DNA of 64,000 nucleotides from Micavibrio sp. UBA1672 (GTDB lineage Bacteria > Pseudomonadota > Alphaproteobacteria > Micavibrionales > Micavibrionaceae), in the NCBI GenBank assembly GCA_002320665.1, contig DCKO01000041.1:40058-104057 (forward strand), read 5' to 3'. Under the pieces are notes generated by a model that saw nothing but the letters and a program-made list of their open reading frames with translations, did no database searches and was not told the origin of the DNA. Every line of letters starts with the position of its first letter. Positions within the stretch are counted from its first letter, which is position 1. Positions 62,074 through 64,000 of the stretch are shown here, piece by piece. The position numbers were made by a program, and so were the translations under genes.

Positions 62074-62109
62074 GAAATTATGTCCATTTTGTTTGATTTT
62101 TTATCCATA
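62048..62109 (+). promoter_or_regulatory. Three DnaA-box-like sequences
   Basis: ATATCCACA (62048-62056, 8 of 9 to TTATCCACA), TTATCCAAG (62061-62069, 7 of 9) and TTATCCATA (62101-62109, 8 of 9), all in the same orientation within about 60 bases. The first two overlap the rho promoter. AT-rich sequence lies 100-130 bases to the left (61930-61970). Confidence 0.35.
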
Positions 62110-62147
62110 AAGTTGACAAAAACTTTTAAGTCACTGTTTTTATTATA

Positions 62148-62597
62148 TTAAAAAGGTTCGATAACGGCGAATATTACAATCAAGATCATAAGTACGGTTG
62201 GCACTTCGTTCAGGATTCGGAAAAATTTTGTGCTCTTGGTGTTTTCATCCTTGGCAAAAACTTTGACGTATTTTCCTAAAACATGGTGCGCGCCGGTCAG
62301 TAAAATCACGAGCGTTAACTTGCCATGCATCCAGCCTTCACCCTTATAATATTCCCAATTCGACAGAAGGATGGCCGCACCAAAAATCCATGAGGCAATC
62401 ATGGCAGGGTTCATGATGTATTTGTAAAGCCTGCGCTCCATGATTTTGAACGTTTCCGAAAGCTCCGATCCCTTCGTGGCCTCGGCATGATAAACGAAAA
62501 GCCTTGGCAAGTACAACAAGCCCGCCATCCACGCAATCACAGAGATCATATGCGCTGCGCGCAACCATTCATAATAGGCGGTAAGGAATTCTGTCAT
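62148..62597 (-). CDS. hemJ: Protoporphyrinogen IX oxidase HemJ
   Basis: Membrane enzyme of haem synthesis, formerly UPF0093. Four transmembrane helices; signatures WLRAAHMISVIAWMAGLLYLPRLFVYH with the conserved histidine, ERRLYKYIMNPAMIASWIFG and LNEVPTVLMILIVIFAVIEPF. 149 aa. Located upstream of rho on the same strand as in many alphaproteobacteria, and its start overlaps the stop of the MscS gene by 4 bases, so it is coupled to it. Confidence 0.92.
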   Translation of the reverse strand: MTEFLTAYYEWLRAAHMISVIAWMAGLLYLPRLFVYHAEATKGSELSETFKIMERRLYKYIMNPAMIASWIFGAAILLSNWEYYKGEGWMHGKLTLVILLTGAHHVLGKYVKVFAKDENTKSTKFFRILNEVPTVLMILIVIFAVIEPF

Positions 62598-64000
62598 TTG
62601 CTTTTCTTCTTATTACTCGGTTTTTCAGAATTAAAAGATACATCAGAACTACGGATATGCAAATCGCGCTGCGGGAAGGGTATTTCTATACCCTCTTCTT
62701 TGAGCTTATCCCAGATTGCCAAACGCAGAGCTGTGGCGACTATATACATTTCGGATATATTTTTAAGAAATACTCTTAAATCAAAGATCAGCGCACTATC
62801 ACCAAAATCCTTAAAATGTACGCTAGGGGCAGGTGTATTCACAAGTGATGTATTTTCTGCTGCCACTTCGAGTAATAAGTCGTGAACTCTATGAGGATCA
62901 GCATTATAAGACACACCGACTGTGATTACGAGCCGCCCTATTCTATCCTTTAAGGTCCAGTTTTTAACAGAAGAAGAAATCAGCTCGGAATTCGGGATAA
63001 TGATAGATGTACGATCAAATGTTTCGATCTCTGTGGCACGTACACTGATTTTTTTAACCAGACCTTCGCCGGAACTAACGACCACCCAGTCTCCAACCTT
63101 GATCGGGCGCTCAAAGAGCAAAATCAGGCCCGAGACAAAGTTACTGACGATACTTTGAAGGCCAAAACCGATACCTACTGATAGAGCGCCTGCAATCAGG
63201 GCAAGATTACTGAGATCAAAACCAACGGAGGAAATTGCCACCATGAGTGCGATGGTCAGGCCAATATAGCCAACAATTTGCACGATTGAAAGACGTACAG
63301 ACTCCGCCATTCTGGTTTTTGTCAGGACTTTTTGCCCAAGAATTCTCTGGAAAAAACGAGTTAAGCCCAGCAAGATAAAAAATACTATTATAGCTGTGGC
63401 CAAACTGGAGAGAGATATCGTAATGCCACCTATTTTTATACCGGAGATAGCCTGAATGATTAAAAGCTTAATACCTTCCCATTCCACACCTATAATCGCG
63501 GCGATAACCGGCATAGATATAATAATCAGGATTATATCCACTAAAAGTGAGAGCCAAAATAAAAGGAGATGATCATCTTTCTTATCGGAAGCTTGTTGGA
63601 AAAATAGCTCTATCCGCGCAAGAAACGGCCGGATCATGGCACGAATTATAATCATGGCAATGATAAAATTGGATAGTAAAATGGCTTGTTCGAAAATAAA
63701 GCGTGTCAGAGCAACATATCCCAACATGTTAGCGATAATTATAAAGATACCAATGGCAAAGCCGATATAAAACATTCTGCGCTTTAGAAGGTAATTTTGG
63801 TCAGCATCACATTTTCTTTTGATCAGACTGAGGAAAAAAGACAGGAGAAGCGTGGCAAAAATGCTTGTAACGATGAAGCTCTGAGCAATAGCAATTTCAA
63901 CTGGAATGCCAAGTTGTCGTCCTGTTTCGAGAAAAATAAAATCAATTGAATAAAGGAGCGTCGACGATACGCTGAGCATGCTGACGAATTTCCTGACAGC
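62594..64000 (-). CDS. MscS-family mechanosensitive channel, N-terminus beyond window
   Basis: At least 461 aa. The C-terminal half has the MscS pore helix and beta domain: LIAGALSVGIGFGLQSIVSNFVSGLILLFERPIKVGDWV, then VRATEIETFDRTSIIIPNSELIS and a C-terminal alpha/beta region with SVHFKDFGDSALIFDLRVF. About six to eight further hydrophobic helices precede it, as in larger YbdG/MscK-like members. The reading frame stays open past the first ATG (63979) to base 64000, so the start may lie outside the window. Confidence 0.88.
   Translation of the reverse strand, partial: AVRKFVSMLSVSSTLLYSIDFIFLETGRQLGIPVEIAIAQSFIVTSIFATLLLSFFLSLIKRKCDADQNYLLKRRMFYIGFAIGIFIIIANMLGYVALTRFIFEQAILLSNFIIAMIIIRAMIRPFLARIELFFQQASDKKDDHLLLFWLSLLVDIILIIISMPVIAAIIGVEWEGIKLLIIQAISGIKIGGITISLSSLATAIIVFFILLGLTRFFQRILGQKVLTKTRMAESVRLSIVQIVGYIGLTIALMVAISSVGFDLSNLALIAGALSVGIGFGLQSIVSNFVSGLILLFERPIKVGDWVVVSSGEGLVKKISVRATEIETFDRTSIIIPNSELISSSVKNWTLKDRIGRLVITVGVSYNADPHRVHDLLLEVAAENTSLVNTPAPSVHFKDFGDSALIFDLRVFLKNISEMYIVATALRLAIWDKLKEEGIEIPFPQRDLHIRSSDVSFNSEKPSNKKKSK

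Noticed and set aside
62113..62145. TTGACA with AT-rich -10-like sequence on the plus strand
   Set aside because: No plus-strand gene follows; hemJ and the MscS gene are on the minus strand, so a promoter here would run antisense.
1..64000. CRISPR array, tRNA/rRNA genes, transposase or integrase
   Set aside because: No regularly spaced direct repeats, no tRNA-like cloverleaf motifs and no recognisable recombinase or transposase protein were found on either strand.

Overview
The window reads as a chromosomal segment of an alphaproteobacterium of moderate to low GC, close to the replication origin. The signs are: NDUFA12-type complex I subunit next to an MlaD-like protein and a DUF2155-type protein; the origin-linked series parB-parA-rsmG-mnmG-mnmE-rho-hemJ; three palindromic parS sites (in hisD, mnmG and mnmE); and hisH/A/F/E, hslV/hslU, aroQ-accB-accC and aat, all in alphaproteobacterial style. 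I cannot fix the order. A Micavibrio-like or other uncultured alphaproteobacterium is a guess. No tRNA, rRNA, insertion sequence, integrase, prophage or CRISPR array was seen.

Layout. 1-1.6 kb: end of an HExxH metalloprotease-like gene and two small envelope genes. 1.7-8.3 kb: clpS-hisC-hslV, then an inserted membrane pseudo-peptidase followed by a second, diverged copy of the hslV 3' end, then terC and two unknown genes on the other strand, then hslU. 8.3-15.4 kb: a 12-residue-repeat membrane protein, three unknown acidic or soluble proteins, an M23 peptidase, aat and a flavin reductase. 15.4-20.6 kb: a long leftward operon (M48-TPR peptidase, two DsbA-like thiol oxidoreductases, aroQ, accB, accC). 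20.6-29.7 kb: rlmE, a toxin-like protein with a BECR-style RNase signature, unknown genes, a GT-C glycosyltransferase-like protein with ridA, and NDUFA12-mlaD-DUF2155. 29.7-34.7 kb: recF, two TerD-family genes flanking a Ca2+/cation exchanger, and hisD. 35.5-50.2 kb: hisH, hisA, hisF and hisE, separated by accessory islands. 50.4-62.6 kb: parB-parA-rsmG-mnmG, mnmE and rho-hemJ, again with accessory genes wedged in. The window closes with a truncated MscS channel gene.

The dominant theme is conserved housekeeping operons opened up by accessory genes: hslVU, the his operon, accC-aat, mnmG-mnmE and mnmE-rho all carry insertions. Many inserted genes encode acidic cytosolic proteins without signal peptides or recognisable domains. 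Several share an AAAGCGGGA-like leader motif. Most notable are a three-member paralogous family with a CX4C motif (36.8-40.5 kb), a 792-residue protein joining a degenerate RelA/SpoT-type HD-like segment to a NUDIX CoA-pyrophosphatase-type domain, an HNH-tailed 573-residue protein beside it, and the BECR-like toxin at 22.2 kb. Together with TerC/TerD proteins these may form an effector, stress or conflict repertoire, but this is inference; no experiment or database search supports it here.
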